Positions 1 through 9,266 are shown, counted from the first letter of the stretch. The stretch: DNA of 64,000 bases from CAIMUS01 sp046347625 (GCA_046347625.1 JAXMFU010000006.1:62001-126000), one strand, 5' to 3'. Notes: generated by a model not told the origin, from the letters alone. Program-made: numbers and translations.

Positions 1-849
1 ATCATTAAAGTGTTCGAAGAAGCGATCGACAAAGTAGGCGACTTTCTGATGGCGGGGATTGTTGTTTTCCCAATGATAGGCGGCCAGTACGGCACCTACC
101 GCGACAGTCTTGACCTCCTGCTCCGGTTGGATGAGAGTCGGATAGTCCGAATTGCTCAACCGGGTGGGCAGATAGGTTTCCAGTAATTGCGGGGTGTATT
201 CGATCGGCAGGAAGTGTAATTGGGTATCGGCCGGTAATTTTTGAAACAATGGTGCCGGCTTGCCGGCAACATACGCCAGGGCGGCAATTTCCCCGGTTTT
301 AAGCTTTTCCAGCGCCGCCGCCTGATCGTAATGGGTGGCCTCCACGGGGATTTTTAAACTCTCGAAGAGGAGAGAAGCCGTGATAGCCGTACCGCTACCC
401 TCTACATCGAAATTGACCTTACGACCGGCAAGATCGCTCACCCCCTTAATATCGGGACTTGCCAGCAAATGGAATTCCTCGTTATAGAGCTTGGTAATGT
501 AATGGATACGTTTATCGATAGCGCCATAGGTTCCCTTGCGTTTTAAATATTCCAGGACATCCGACTGGACGATGGCCATATCGACCCCCTTGAGATACAA
601 CAAGTCGTCGATATTCTGGACCGAGCCCTTGCCGACGATCGGCATTACCCGGAGCGTATCGCTGTCCAGGACATTCGCCAAATCGGCGGCGATGCGAATA
701 TAAGTCCCGTTGACCCCGCCGGAAACAATACCGACGACGCCTCTGTTACTCTTTTCAGCCGCCTGTTCCTTGATAGGAGCGGCCTGCGCACCAACGGCAA
801 AACTGAAAAGTAAAAACAGCAGAATGACGGTGAATCTTTCTTTCAGCAT
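1..849 (-). CDS. TAXI-family TRAP transporter solute-binding protein (C-terminus cut by window edge)
   Basis: Periplasmic receptor of a TRAP-type uptake system of the TAXI (TRAP-associated extracytoplasmic immunogenic) family, which typically imports organic acids or amino acids. The 283 visible codons begin MLKERFTVILLFLLFSFAVG, a clear signal peptide. A typical TAXI N-terminal lobe follows: GIVSGGVNGTYIRIAADLAN, then GKGSVQNIDDLLYLKGVDMA, then LAGRKVNFDVEGSGTAITAS. The frame is open to base 1, so the last part of the protein lies outside. The ATG at 849 is preceded by GGAGACAAGA, a good ribosome-binding site. The membrane subunits are not in view and the substrate cannot be read from the sequence. 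Confidence 0.85.
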   Translation of the reverse strand, partial: MLKERFTVILLFLLFSFAVGAQAAPIKEQAAEKSNRGVVGIVSGGVNGTYIRIAADLANVLDSDTLRVMPIVGKGSVQNIDDLLYLKGVDMAIVQSDVLEYLKRKGTYGAIDKRIHYITKLYNEEFHLLASPDIKGVSDLAGRKVNFDVEGSGTAITASLLFESLKIPVEATHYDQAAALEKLKTGEIAALAYVAGKPAPLFQKLPADTQLHFLPIEYTPQLLETYLPTRLSNSDYPTLIQPEQEVKTVAVGAVLAAYHWENNNPRHQKVAYFVDRFFEHFND

Positions 850-910
850 TCTTGTCTCCTTAAAATTTATGTTTGCCCTGCACCGGGCTGGGCTTACCGG
901 CTTATTGCAC

Positions 911-983
911 CGAACCCAAAGAACGCAAAATTGAACATAAAATTTCTTTTATTTTCTGCGCGCTTTGCGTTCTTTGCGGTTCG
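911..983. repeat. Inverted repeat between the TAXI and ExeA-like genes
   Basis: Arms of about 20 bases at 911-930 (CGAACCCAAAGAACGCAAAA) and 964-983 (TTTGCGTTCTTTGCGGTTCG) are near-perfect reverse complements around an AT-rich centre. It lies 3' of the ExeA-like gene and 5' of the TAXI gene, so it could form a transcript-end hairpin. The architecture resembles the element at 62918-63012. Confidence 0.6.
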
Positions 984-1011
984 ATCGGTTCTCGTTTGAA
1001 AGGGGTCCGGC

Positions 1012-2859
1012 CTATTTCGTTTTTGAGGTTTCGGCCAGCCAGCGTTGTAATTTGCCGATCTGCCCGGCAGCCTCCGGGTCACCCTGTTGCTTGGCTTTAA
1101 GGTACCACTCCGCCGCTTTGGTGGGGTCGGTGCGGAAGCCCTTGACACCCAGCCTCGACAGTTCCAGTGGATCATAGGTTCTGCCGATAGCGGTCAGCGC
1201 CGCCGCCGAACCGCTGTTTGCGGCGGCTTCGTAGAACAGCCGGGCCGAAGCGACATCACCCCGCGTCAACAGCAAGTCGCCATTACTCATGTAAGCGCTG
1301 ACGGAGATACTCTTTTCAGCCGGCGCCACACCCCGGCCGGCGGTAGTAGCTATAGGAGGGGATGGTGCGGCGGGCGGTTCCTGTTTAGCCCCGGGTGGGA
1401 CCGATGGAACGGTCGAAGACGTGGACGCCGCCGGCCTCGAGTCGACCTGCGGCATAGCCGGTGCAGCTTCGGTTCCGGCCGGGGGCATGCCGACGGTGGC
1501 TGTTGTCTCTGGCCCGGCGGGTGCAGCCACTCCGTCGGGTAAAACGGCGGAAACCGCCGGTGCTGCCGGTATTGCGGTTGTCACCGTGGAACCGCCGGCA
1601 GGCAGGGAGGCGGATTTTACTTCAGTACCTGGCGGTGCCGCCGTCCGAACCTGGGTCGCTTCGTAGCTGGAGGCGGCGACTTGCGAGTTCAAGCGCCCTG
1701 TTTCTGCGGCTTGGTGCAGATAGAGCAAATAAGCTCCCCCCGCACCACCGAGCAGACCTGCCAGCAAAGCTAATGAAATAACCTGTAGTCTGACATTCGA
1801 AAGCCCATGTCGCTCGTCCCCGCGACTGGTATCCGTCGCTGCGGTTGGCTTTTCCTCGATGTCCGGCGGCGGCACGATCCTGCTCAACGACGGCTCGATC
1901 CTGTCGACGAAAATCTCATCGGTACGAACCAGCACCGGCTCTAATGGTTTTACGGTAGAACCGGTATGAGCGGAGCGGGCCGCACCGATCGGACTGACCT
2001 TGGCCTGCGGCTGGACCGGTTCGATCTCCCGCAACATCAACCCCTCGGCGGCCTCATCGATCAAGTCTGTCGAGATGGTCGTCCGGTCGTTAAGTTGTGC
2101 CAGTAGCAGAGCGCGTTCGCAAAGCATATTGATCAGGCGGGGAATCCCCTTGCTATAGTCGGCGATGCGCTCGATGACGGGAGCCGGAAACAAGGTTTCC
2201 GGTGGTGGTCCGCCGGCGCTTTGCAACTGCCGGTAAACAAACCCCCCGACATCGGGGGCCGTCAACGGTTCCAGTCGAACATGAACGGCATTGGCCAACG
2301 GCGCATGCAGGGCTCGTTGCTGGGCCAGCATCTCTTCCAGCACCGGCGCGCCACTCAGCACCACCTGGAGCACCGCTTGTTCCTTGATCCGCAGCCTCGC
2401 CAGGGTGAGCAGGCGGCTCAGCGTATCGTTGTTCAAATGGTGGGCTTCATCGATCAGTAAAGCCACCTCCACGCCCTGCTCGGCGTAGGTATGCAGGTAG
2501 TCCTTGAGCGCCTTAAGTTTTTGCATCCGTTCCCGGCCGTGACCGATGATGCCTAATTGATCGCAGATGACAGCGAGTAAATTATCGAAATCGAGATTGG
2601 TGGAATAGCAGCTGACGAATTTTATCTGTGTCGGCGCCTCCAGGGCCAGTTTACGTAACAGCAGCGTCTTGCCGGTACCGGCTTCGCCGGTCAATATCAG
2701 CAGACCGCAATGCCGGCGAACGCTGTCCAGCAGGCGTACATAAGCATCCAGGTAACCCGTATTGGTAAAGAAGAATTCGGCATCGGTATTACTGAAAGGC
2801 TTACGATGAAACCCAAAGTCCGTTGCAATTGTTTGAAAAGCGCCCATCGATCTAACCAT
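1012..2859 (-). CDS. ExeA/GspA-like AAA ATPase, membrane-anchored, with Sel1-like C-terminus
   Basis: ATPase of the ExeA/GspA/MshM type. Family members help assemble secretion or pilus machinery across peptidoglycan. The N-terminal AAA module shows Walker A GEAGTGKT near residue 60 and Walker B LLIDEAHH near 135. It ends around residue 275 and is followed by a Pro/Thr-rich linker, one transmembrane helix (LQVISLALLAGLLGGAGGAY) and a Pro/Ala-rich periplasmic linker. The last ~100 residues form Sel1/TPR-like helical pairs (ARLFYEAAANSGSAAALTAI, AAEWYLKAKQQGDPEAAGQI) where classical ExeA carries a peptidoglycan-binding domain. ATG at 2859 was chosen; a GTG lies three codons upstream. It is the last gene of a three-gene operon with 2890-3426 and 3440-4354. 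Confidence 0.85.
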   Translation of the reverse strand: MVRSMGAFQTIATDFGFHRKPFSNTDAEFFFTNTGYLDAYVRLLDSVRRHCGLLILTGEAGTGKTLLLRKLALEAPTQIKFVSCYSTNLDFDNLLAVICDQLGIIGHGRERMQKLKALKDYLHTYAEQGVEVALLIDEAHHLNNDTLSRLLTLARLRIKEQAVLQVVLSGAPVLEEMLAQQRALHAPLANAVHVRLEPLTAPDVGGFVYRQLQSAGGPPPETLFPAPVIERIADYSKGIPRLINMLCERALLLAQLNDRTTISTDLIDEAAEGLMLREIEPVQPQAKVSPIGAARSAHTGSTVKPLEPVLVRTDEIFVDRIEPSLSRIVPPPDIEEKPTAATDTSRGDERHGLSNVRLQVISLALLAGLLGGAGGAYLLYLHQAAETGRLNSQVAASSYEATQVRTAAPPGTEVKSASLPAGGSTVTTAIPAAPAVSAVLPDGVAAPAGPETTATVGMPPAGTEAAPAMPQVDSRPAASTSSTVPSVPPGAKQEPPAAPSPPIATTAGRGVAPAEKSISVSAYMSNGDLLLTRGDVASARLFYEAAANSGSAAALTAIGRTYDPLELSRLGVKGFRTDPTKAAEWYLKAKQQGDPEAAGQIGKLQRWLAETSKTK

Positions 2860-2889
2860 AGCTTTCACTTAATAGAGTTGGTCTGAGAA

Positions 2890-3426
2890 TCATTCCGGCT
2901 TTGGCAAAATAATCCGTAGCCGTGTTGCATCGTCACCGGATAGAGTCGGCCCCTGTAAAGAATTACCCTCGGGACCGATACGCCGGAGCGGTCTGGAGCG
3001 AGGTTGCTCCAGGGTTTGCTGGGCCCACTGCTGCCAAGCGGGTGGGGTAGAACGTGGACGCCGGGCGAGTCGCCAATCACCACTAAAGATTATCGGCGTT
3101 GTCAGTGCCGGCGGTCGCCGGTAAAGATAAATCCAGGCCGGACCATAGGGAGTGGCGATACGGTCCCGACCATACTCCCGGCGATAATCCTCCAAGCTAT
3201 CGAGCCGGGTCAGTAAAGCTTTATTCAAGGTATAGACCTCGCCGACGAGAGCCGTTCGGCCACCGGCTATTGCCGCCGGATAGCCCCCCAAATGGAACAG
3301 GGTGTAACGGCCGGCGGTACGGCATTGGCCCAGAAAAGGAGCGGCTCTCAACAACGGATGATTGCATTCACCCCGGCGTAGTGTGCCGTAGACGAATAGA
3401 CAATGGGGTGAACCGGTTGGCTTCAT
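2890..3426 (-). CDS. Gamma-glutamylcyclotransferase (GGCT/AIG2-like) family protein
   Basis: GGCT-fold protein of the YtfP/AIG2 group, which cyclises gamma-glutamyl amines or acts on related amides. The family signature YGTLRRGE is at residues 14-21. The substrate-loop glycines follow (GRYTLFHLGGYPAA), and the LDSLEDY segment supplies the acidic residue expected to be catalytic. The fold should end near residue 115. The remaining ~60 residues, rich in Arg and Pro, have no recognised domain. AAAGGAA precedes the ATG at 3426, only 13 bases after the lytic transglycosylase stop, so the two are probably co-transcribed. The substrate is unknown. Confidence 0.82.
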   Translation of the reverse strand: MKPTGSPHCLFVYGTLRRGECNHPLLRAAPFLGQCRTAGRYTLFHLGGYPAAIAGGRTALVGEVYTLNKALLTRLDSLEDYRREYGRDRIATPYGPAWIYLYRRPPALTTPIIFSGDWRLARRPRSTPPAWQQWAQQTLEQPRSRPLRRIGPEGNSLQGPTLSGDDATRLRIILPKPE

Positions 3427-3439
3427 TGGCCTGATTCCT

Positions 3440-4354
3440 TTAACCGGAAGTGACCAGATTGGCCGGTGCTACGTTCAGGCCGACCGGTGGATGGGTCACT
3501 CTCCCATACAACCGGGTGATCCGCTCCACATAGGTCTGGGTTTCGGCATAGGGCGGAATGCCGCCGTATTTGAGCACGGCATTCTCGCCGGCATTGTAAC
3601 CGGCCAGGGCCAGGCGGACATCCCCTTGAAAATAGGCCAGCAACCAGCGCAGATAGGCCATGCCCCCACGTAGATTCTGTAGCGGGTCGAAGGGGTCCTG
3701 CACCCCGAAGCGTTCCGCCGTACTGGGAATCAATTGCATCAGTCCCAAGGCATTTTTGGGCGAACGGGCGTTGACCCTGAAGGCGGATTCGATCTCGATC
3801 AGCGCCAACACCAGGTTAGGGTCCAGCTTGTAATTCGGCGCGAGTTGATTGACCCATGCGGCGACTTGCTGGCGGCCGGGATCATCTCTTGGAATAAAGG
3901 TAAATTTTGCCAAAGTAAATTTCGCCCGAGGGGGTGGCAACTTGAGAACGATGCTGGTTACCGGGCAGCCACCGGCCTTCTTGATTCGGCTGGGGTCATC
4001 GACCAGGGCCAGCATACGCTGGGCATAACTGTCACCTTTGGCCGCCGCCAGCCGAAACCAGGCCGCCGCCATGGCATCATCTCGCGATACGCCCCGACCG
4101 TTGGCATACAGCCAGCCGAGTTGATACTGGGCGCCGGCGTAACCGCTCTCGGCGGCGGCGCAGTATAGGACGATCGCCCGTTGATAATCCTGAGGCACGC
4201 CTTCGCCATGCTCGTAACGGGTACCCCATTCCGTCTGGATGGCCGGGTTGGACTTTTCCAACAAAACCTTCCAGTCGGGTTGCTCGGCCGCTTGCGCCGC
4301 CAGGGAACAGGACATAAGAAGCCATACGAATGAAGATTTGTCGCCTAGAGCCAT
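3440..4354 (-). CDS. Lytic transglycosylase (SLT domain) with N-terminal Sel1 repeats
   Basis: Periplasmic peptidoglycan lytic transglycosylase. A signal peptide (WLLMSCSLAAQAAEQ) is followed by Sel1-like repeats (YEHGEGVPQDYQRAIVLYC; LGWLYANGRGVSRDDAMAAA) up to about residue 115. A C-terminal SLT/LysM-type goose-lysozyme-like domain follows. The catalytic Glu sits in LALIEIESAF, then NALGLMQLIPSTA and ALAGYNAGENAV complete the family signature. Cleavage would give 1,6-anhydro-muropeptides. It is the first gene of the operon running into the GGCT-like and ExeA-like genes. This pairing of a peptidoglycan-cutting enzyme with an ExeA-like ATPase suggests local wall opening for an envelope machine, which is inference. 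Confidence 0.9.
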   Translation of the reverse strand: MALGDKSSFVWLLMSCSLAAQAAEQPDWKVLLEKSNPAIQTEWGTRYEHGEGVPQDYQRAIVLYCAAAESGYAGAQYQLGWLYANGRGVSRDDAMAAAWFRLAAAKGDSYAQRMLALVDDPSRIKKAGGCPVTSIVLKLPPPRAKFTLAKFTFIPRDDPGRQQVAAWVNQLAPNYKLDPNLVLALIEIESAFRVNARSPKNALGLMQLIPSTAERFGVQDPFDPLQNLRGGMAYLRWLLAYFQGDVRLALAGYNAGENAVLKYGGIPPYAETQTYVERITRLYGRVTHPPVGLNVAPANLVTSG

Positions 4355-4938
4355 AGCCTGCTTGTCGAGTTCGTTGTCAGCCGTCCTACTACAGATAATC
4401 CAATAATAGGTAATTTTTCCAGACCACTCCAGCTTATCCGGTAGCTACGGCTGTTCTTTGAAGAATGTTTACAGTTCTCTGCACGCTAAAATTGCTGTAA
4501 TCGGTTGTCAGGTCAAGAAAGGGTGTCTTTAACTTTCTAAAGTAATCTTTGGGCAAGGCCGTAACCGCTTCCGGGCTGGCTCATGATTTTAATCTATTGT
4601 GATTACCGGATTATTGCAAAATCAAAACCTTAAATCTATGCAAACGAGAAACCGGCCAAGTTAGGCTGACTAACGTAAAGATCGAGTGGTTTAACCCTGC
4701 TTCCGGCCCAGCGTAAGGCTGGGGCCGTTTCTTAGCCAAAAACTGGTTGTTGGTGATGTTGCCGTCTGGATAGGCGGACTGAAGGCCAGTAGGGTAGGCA
4801 CGGCGCACCATTGAGCTGGTTTCTTTTTCTCCCCTTCTTGGCCAAGGAGGGGTGGCGCGCAGCGCCGGGGTGGTTCGTCTATCAGCCCTTTTGGACTGTA
4901 TCTTGTAACAATTTTTCACAAAAAATTATTTAGCCACC
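4355..4938. other. Gene-poor stretch with GC-rich hairpin and dispersed repeats
   Basis: No convincing gene. Around 4705-4728 a strong imperfect hairpin (CGGCCCAGC/GGCTGGGGCCG) is followed by TTTCTT. It could end a short plus-strand transcript, although no promoter or gene was identified for it. The right half carries dispersed repeats (4787-4878). An open frame on the minus strand at 4611-4919 consists largely of repeat sequence and was not called. Confidence 0.5.
4787..4878. repeat. Dispersed palindromic repeats (GTAGGGTAGGC type and CCTTGGCCAAGG type)
   Basis: A degenerate GTAGGGTAGGCACGGCGCACC copy is followed by CTTGGCCAAGGAGGGGTGGCG and CAGCGCCGGGGTGGTT. The second element recurs almost unchanged at 59838-59885 and inverted at 59972-60020. 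Confidence 0.6.
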
Positions 4939-4966
4939 TTGACAAGGGATATTTTAGGTCTATCTT
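4939..4966 (+). promoter_or_regulatory. Candidate sigma-70 promoter for the PEP-CTERM-like gene
   Basis: TTGACA at 4939-4944 is a perfect -35 hexamer. TATCTT at 4961-4966 after a 16-base spacer is a fair -10. It would give a ~110-base leader before the ATG at 5085, containing the hairpin at 5002-5034. Confidence 0.5.
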
Positions 4967-5001
4967 ATGCTAACTATAAGGAAATCAATCGAGAGCACCA
5001 T

Positions 5002-5034
5002 CCGACTCATTGCCATAGAAGGGTAACGAGTCGG
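5002..5034 (+). promoter_or_regulatory. Leader hairpin upstream of the PEP-CTERM-like gene
   Basis: CCGACTC (5002-5008) pairs with GAGTCGG (5028-5034). The stem is extended by TTGCC/GGTAA inside it, giving about 12 pairs with one mismatch and a small loop. It sits 50 bases before the start codon and is not followed by a T run, so it is more likely a leader structure than a terminator. Confidence 0.45.
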
Positions 5035-5084
5035 GATTGCAAATATTAAATAATTGTGCACCCTCTGCATGGGGAGGACTCAAC

Positions 5085-6014
5085 ATGACAGTCAAGCGTT
5101 TTGGTATCGCCGTCGGGTTGCTGGTGTGTGGCGTGTGCTTCTGGGTTCCTCAGAACGTCCATGCGTGGGTGGAGGCGGAAAGCAGTATAAGTTTCACCGA
5201 TCTGCAGATCACTCCCTTAGATCCGGTTGGTACATTTGAGTTGCTTTTCCCCTGGACACGAGTGCCCTATGGGGGACTAGAGTCCTTTGCCGAAGCAAAA
5301 AACAGCAGAGGCGACCTTTACCAGGCCTCTATATCCAACGATCCTGATATCGGTGGAAGCCTAGTCACAGAAGGAACGGGTAGCGCCACCTTTTCTGTGA
5401 GTTCAAGTGGCAATGCCGTGTCAGCTTATGCCTATGTTCCGTGGGCCGATGGCTATGGTGATGCATCCGCTCCCGCTGACCCACCTGATCTCAACGTGAC
5501 GGCAAACGCGGCCAGCACGGTCGATATTCCGGATCATATCAAGATGCAATGGGCCGCTTCTGAGGGGAGCGGGTCGTTGTCCAATTATTTTGTGATTACG
5601 GGAGGAACGGGCTCGGTGGAGGTGAACTTCTCCGTGAACATTGACAGTCTCCTGTACGTGCACACCACTAAAAACGGCATATTGGCGGAAACACAAACCT
5701 TTTTTACGTTAGAGGTGTTCGACGGGTATACGGGTGATCTTGTATGGCGTCTCAGTACTTTTGATATTGAAAACGATTATAATCCACTACACCTTTTGGT
5801 GGGTCCAAATTCTGAACGTCGTTTAGAATTTGCCAAAACCTTAGCCGCAATTCCCATCCTCGAGTTCACTGTCCCTTATTATTTCTTCATAGGAGTGGAT
5901 TCCGAGTCGCGTGGTGTGGTCCCGGAACCACCGGTTTTAGCCTTAATGTCGTTTGGGCTGGGTATTTTGCTGGTTTTCATTAGAAGAAACCGTGAAATTT
6001 TTAGAGCAAATTAG
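5085..6014 (+). CDS. Secreted PEP-CTERM-like protein of unknown function
   Basis: About 309 residues. GGGGAGGA at 5071-5078 fixes the ATG at 5085. The N-terminus MTVKRFGIAVGLLVCGVCFW ... VHAW is a signal peptide. The body is beta-rich and Ser/Gly-rich with no recognised catalytic motif. The tail has the exosortase-sorting layout: VVPEPPVLAL, a hydrophobic helix (MSFGLGILLVFI), then the basic end RRNREIF. Family knowledge predicts processing by an exosortase and release or attachment to exopolysaccharide. The exosortase itself is not in this window. A second PEP-CTERM gene, frameshifted, is at 46938-47575. Confidence 0.72.
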   Translation: MTVKRFGIAVGLLVCGVCFWVPQNVHAWVEAESSISFTDLQITPLDPVGTFELLFPWTRVPYGGLESFAEAKNSRGDLYQASISNDPDIGGSLVTEGTGSATFSVSSSGNAVSAYAYVPWADGYGDASAPADPPDLNVTANAASTVDIPDHIKMQWAASEGSGSLSNYFVITGGTGSVEVNFSVNIDSLLYVHTTKNGILAETQTFFTLEVFDGYTGDLVWRLSTFDIENDYNPLHLLVGPNSERRLEFAKTLAAIPILEFTVPYYFFIGVDSESRGVVPEPPVLALMSFGLGILLVFIRRNREIFRAN

Positions 6015-6060
6015 CTGTGACATAGATAGATAGATAGATATAGGGCGGGGGGGTTAAAAG

Positions 6061-7953
6061 ATGAACACTACGATAAAGAATCTTTTCTGGTTATTCAGCC
6101 TGATATTGATTATCGGGTTGCTAATGAATGTGGCACAGGCCAAGCCTATCGCCGGTCAACCTCACAAACTCACATGCGCGGACCTACTCTGTAATAACTG
6201 TAACACCGATGAAGACTGCACGGTAGGAAAAGTCAGTATATCCCGCACCGAGGGCAATCTCACTGAGGATTATTTTGTCGTCAGCCTGCTCAGTGCCAAC
6301 GGTCCAACTTTGAGCCTTTCCCTTCACTATAACAGCTATAACGCCGATTACTCTCACGCTTTACTGGATAGCGGTCTGGGCTATGGTTGGACCCATTCTT
6401 ATAATATTTTTCTGTTCAGTCAGCGCAGTTATATGTTCCGTTCGGATGGTGATGGCAGGGTAACCCGATATCAGCCTGGTGGGTTTAATCCAAGTACGGG
6501 TTTTATCTATTTTTCCAGCAATGGTTATTTCGAAACCCTCAAGCGTAATTCCAATGGCAGCTTTACCCTCACTCAAAAAGACAAGACGACCTATCAATTC
6601 GCGCAGCAAGCGGGCGATACTCTACTTGTCAATGGACCGGTCTGGCGACTTGTCAGTATTACTGATCCCAAAGGTAATATCACTACATTGACGTATACCG
6701 GCGGCAGATTGACTACCATCACTGATATCTACAAGCGCGAACTGAAATTGGATTACAACGCTCAGGGTCATCTGGAATCCATCAAGGACCCGTTAGAGCA
6801 TACCACTACTTTGCAATATGACAATACGGGGCGACGCCTGATTACTATTACCGATCCTGACGGTAAATCGGCTCACTATACTTATAATTTCCTGAACCAG
6901 ATGACCGAGGAACTGGATAAGAATGGTCACAAGACCACTTTTCAATACCGCAACGGTAAGCCGATAGGGGCGGTGGATGCCAATGGCAACAGCCTGGTGC
7001 AGTTAAACAATCCGGTGAACTGGGCCACCGATGAAGCCGCCCTGAGCTTGTCCATGATGCAGCAGTACAAACCCAACACTACCAGCAAGATCGATGGACG
7101 CGGTAATCTCTGGAAATATGAGTATGACAAAAATGGTTATGTCACTAAGATTACAGCCCCGGATGGGGCTACCACTATTATTACTTATGATCCAGTCACC
7201 CTGAAAGTAGCTTCCGTGACCGATGCCAATAGTCACACGACTGAATACAAATATGACACTAATGGCAATTTGATTAAAAAGACAGACGCTCTGGGTTACA
7301 TTACCCGCTACGAATATGAACCGATCTTTAACAATGTAATTAAGATGACTGATCCCAACGGACGGACCACGACTTATGAATATGATAATAAAGGCAGGCG
7401 TACCAAGGAAACCGATCCTCTGGGCTACACTCTAGAATGGACCTATGATGATACTACAGGCAATATTTTGACTGAAAAAGACAAAAACGGCAATGTTACC
7501 TGTTATGAATATGATAAAGATGACTATGGTAACCACAGCAAGATGACTCAGGCCTGTGGCCAGCCCATTGCACGGTCAACAGTGTTCATTTACGACAAAG
7601 TCGGTAATCTGCGCAGCCGCACTGATGCCAATGGCCATACTACCACCTATGACTATGATGGATTGAACCGGCTGACTGTAGAAACTGACCCGGTCGGCAA
7701 TAAGACCCAGACTTTCTACGACGACCAGGGCAATCGCATCAAGGTGATCGACCGTAATGGCAACGCCACTCGATATGAATATGACCAGCGCAACCGGTTG
7801 GTGAAAACCATCGATGCGCTGGGTTGTTTCACCACCCAGAGTTATGACGGTAACAATAACATCATTCTGGGTTCTAATGGATTTCCCGTGGTAACCCCAA
7901 GATGTAGTGGTCTCGCGATCAGCAGCGGTTTGTGGCACCCTAACGACCGGTGA
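6061..7953 (+). pseudogene. RHS/YD-repeat secreted protein, 5' part, interrupted by an ISL3-family element
   Basis: Signal peptide (LFWLFSLILIIGLLMNVAQA), a Cys-rich stretch (CADLLCNNCNTDEDC) and a DUF6531-like entry region lead into YD repeats of the form G-x-x-T-x-x-x-YD. Native coding ends with codon 603 at base 7869. Residues 604-630 and the stop codon are supplied by the insertion sequence. Removing bases 7870-9274 (the IS plus one target-site copy) joins codon 603 in frame to 9275. The intact gene would encode about 1646 residues ending at 12406. As it stands, the product lacks the shell-closing repeats and the toxin tip. There is no PAAR or VgrG-type N-terminus, so the ancestor was probably exported by the Sec pathway. 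Confidence 0.9.
7862..7869. repeat. Target-site duplication, left copy
   Basis: TCATTCTG directly abuts the left end of the ISL3-family element. The identical octamer is at 9267-9274. Eight bases is the duplication length usual for this family. Confidence 0.95.
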
Positions 7954-9266
7954 GCAACTTTCGATAGGATCACACGATGTCAGTCATGATTCAACTCCCG
8001 TTAGATATTCCTGAGGTAAAGGTGTTGTCAACGGAGTGCCAGCCGGATGGCGCGCTGCTGATCAAAGTGGAGAGTACCCGTCAGGGCACCTGCTGTAGTC
8101 GATGTGGTCGCGAGATTCACCAGTTTCATGGGTATGACCGGACGATCCAGTTACGCCATCTGCCCATTCTGGAGCGGCGGGTTTATCTTGAAATTCGGCC
8201 CAAGCGGTATCGGTGTCCCTATTGCGAGGGGCGGCCGACGACGACCCAGCGGTGTGACTGGTATGAACCGAACAGTCCGCATACCAAGGCGTTTGAGAAG
8301 TGGGTGTTGCGCTGTCTGGTGAATAGTACGGTCGTGGATGTCAGCCAGAAGCTGGGACTGGGGCCCGACGCGGTGGAGGGGATCCTGGGGCGTTGGATGT
8401 CGACAACAGTGGACTGGAGCCAGTTTACGACGCTGGAGACGCTGGGCATTGATGAGATTGCGCTGACGCGGGGGCACGGCAATTATGTGGCGGTGGTCAG
8501 CACCCGCGATGCCGCGGGAAACCTATCCATCTTAGCCGTGTTGCCCAATCGCCTGAAAGCGACCGTCAAGGCGTTTCTGGAGTCGATTCCGGAACCGCTG
8601 AAGGCGACGATCCGGTCGGCCTGTACCGACATGTACGACGGCTACGTTAATGCGGTGTATGAGGCGCTGCCCGGGGTGACGGTGGTGGTAGACCGGTTCC
8701 ATGTGGCCCAGAGCTATCACGACAGTGTTGATCAACTCCGTAAGCAGGAACTGAAGCGGCTGCAACAGGAACTGCCGGAAGCGGAGTATGAGCCGCTGAA
8801 GGGATTGATGTGGGTGGTTCGTCAGGACTGGACCGTGCTGAGTGAAGCAGACCAAGATCGGTTGCTGCCCTTGTTTCACTATTCCCCGGCCCTGGAAAAG
8901 GCCTATTGCTTGCGGCAGGTATTAACCGGCATTTTCAACAGTCCCCTCACCAAAGCCCGCGCGACCGCCGCGATTGAGGGCTGGTGTGAGCAGGTACGCG
9001 CCAGTGATCTGCGGTGTTTTGATGGGTTTCTCACCACCGTGGCGAACTGGAAGGAGGCGATTACCAACGACTTCCTCCAGCGCCAGAACAGTGGTTTTGT
9101 AGAGGGACTGAATAACAAGCTCAAAGTGCTGAAACGCCGCTGTTATGGGCTGGACTGTGTAAAAAAATTATTCCAGCGCCTGCGGTTGGATCTGGAAGGC
9201 TATCACTTGTTTGGAATGGGATGAAACACAACATGTTGTGGTCACCACGGGAAATCCATTAGAGCC
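7870..9266 (+). mobile_element. Complete ISL3-family insertion sequence (1397 bp)
   Basis: The terminal inverted repeats are GGTTCTAATGGATTTCCCGT at the left end and GGCTCTAATGGATTTCCCGT, read inward, at the right end. Similarity continues for about seven further bases. Both outer ends abut the octamer TCATTCTG. The element carries one transposase gene and no passenger gene. Intact ends, an intact transposase and a perfect target duplication point to recent insertion. It splits an RHS gene exactly on a codon boundary. Confidence 0.96.
7977..9224 (+). CDS. ISL3-family transposase
   Basis: DDE transposase of 415 residues that cuts and joins the ends of its own element. The N-terminus has a zinc-ribbon-like region (CCSRCGREIHQFHGYD ... 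RYRCPYC). A DNA-binding HTH segment comes next (KLGLGPDAVEGILGRW). The DDE_Tnp_ISL3 catalytic core has its acidic residues in LGIDEIAL, TVVVDRFHVAQ and VEGLNNKLKVLKRRCYG. The frame is intact with no premature stop. Start ATG 7977; an in-frame Met three codons later (MIQL) is an alternative. Confidence 0.95.
   Translation: MSVMIQLPLDIPEVKVLSTECQPDGALLIKVESTRQGTCCSRCGREIHQFHGYDRTIQLRHLPILERRVYLEIRPKRYRCPYCEGRPTTTQRCDWYEPNSPHTKAFEKWVLRCLVNSTVVDVSQKLGLGPDAVEGILGRWMSTTVDWSQFTTLETLGIDEIALTRGHGNYVAVVSTRDAAGNLSILAVLPNRLKATVKAFLESIPEPLKATIRSACTDMYDGYVNAVYEALPGVTVVVDRFHVAQSYHDSVDQLRKQELKRLQQELPEAEYEPLKGLMWVVRQDWTVLSEADQDRLLPLFHYSPALEKAYCLRQVLTGIFNSPLTKARATAAIEGWCEQVRASDLRCFDGFLTTVANWKEAITNDFLQRQNSGFVEGLNNKLKVLKRRCYGLDCVKKLFQRLRLDLEGYHLFGMG

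Noticed and set aside
4628..4740. Possible c-di-GMP-I riboswitch upstream of the PEP-CTERM-like gene
   Set aside because: GCAAAC and ACGTAAAG occur, but the intervening stem does not form and the conserved ACGC core is not kept.
4611..4919. 102-codon minus-strand frame
   Set aside because: Mostly repeat sequence, no ribosome-binding site and no domain.
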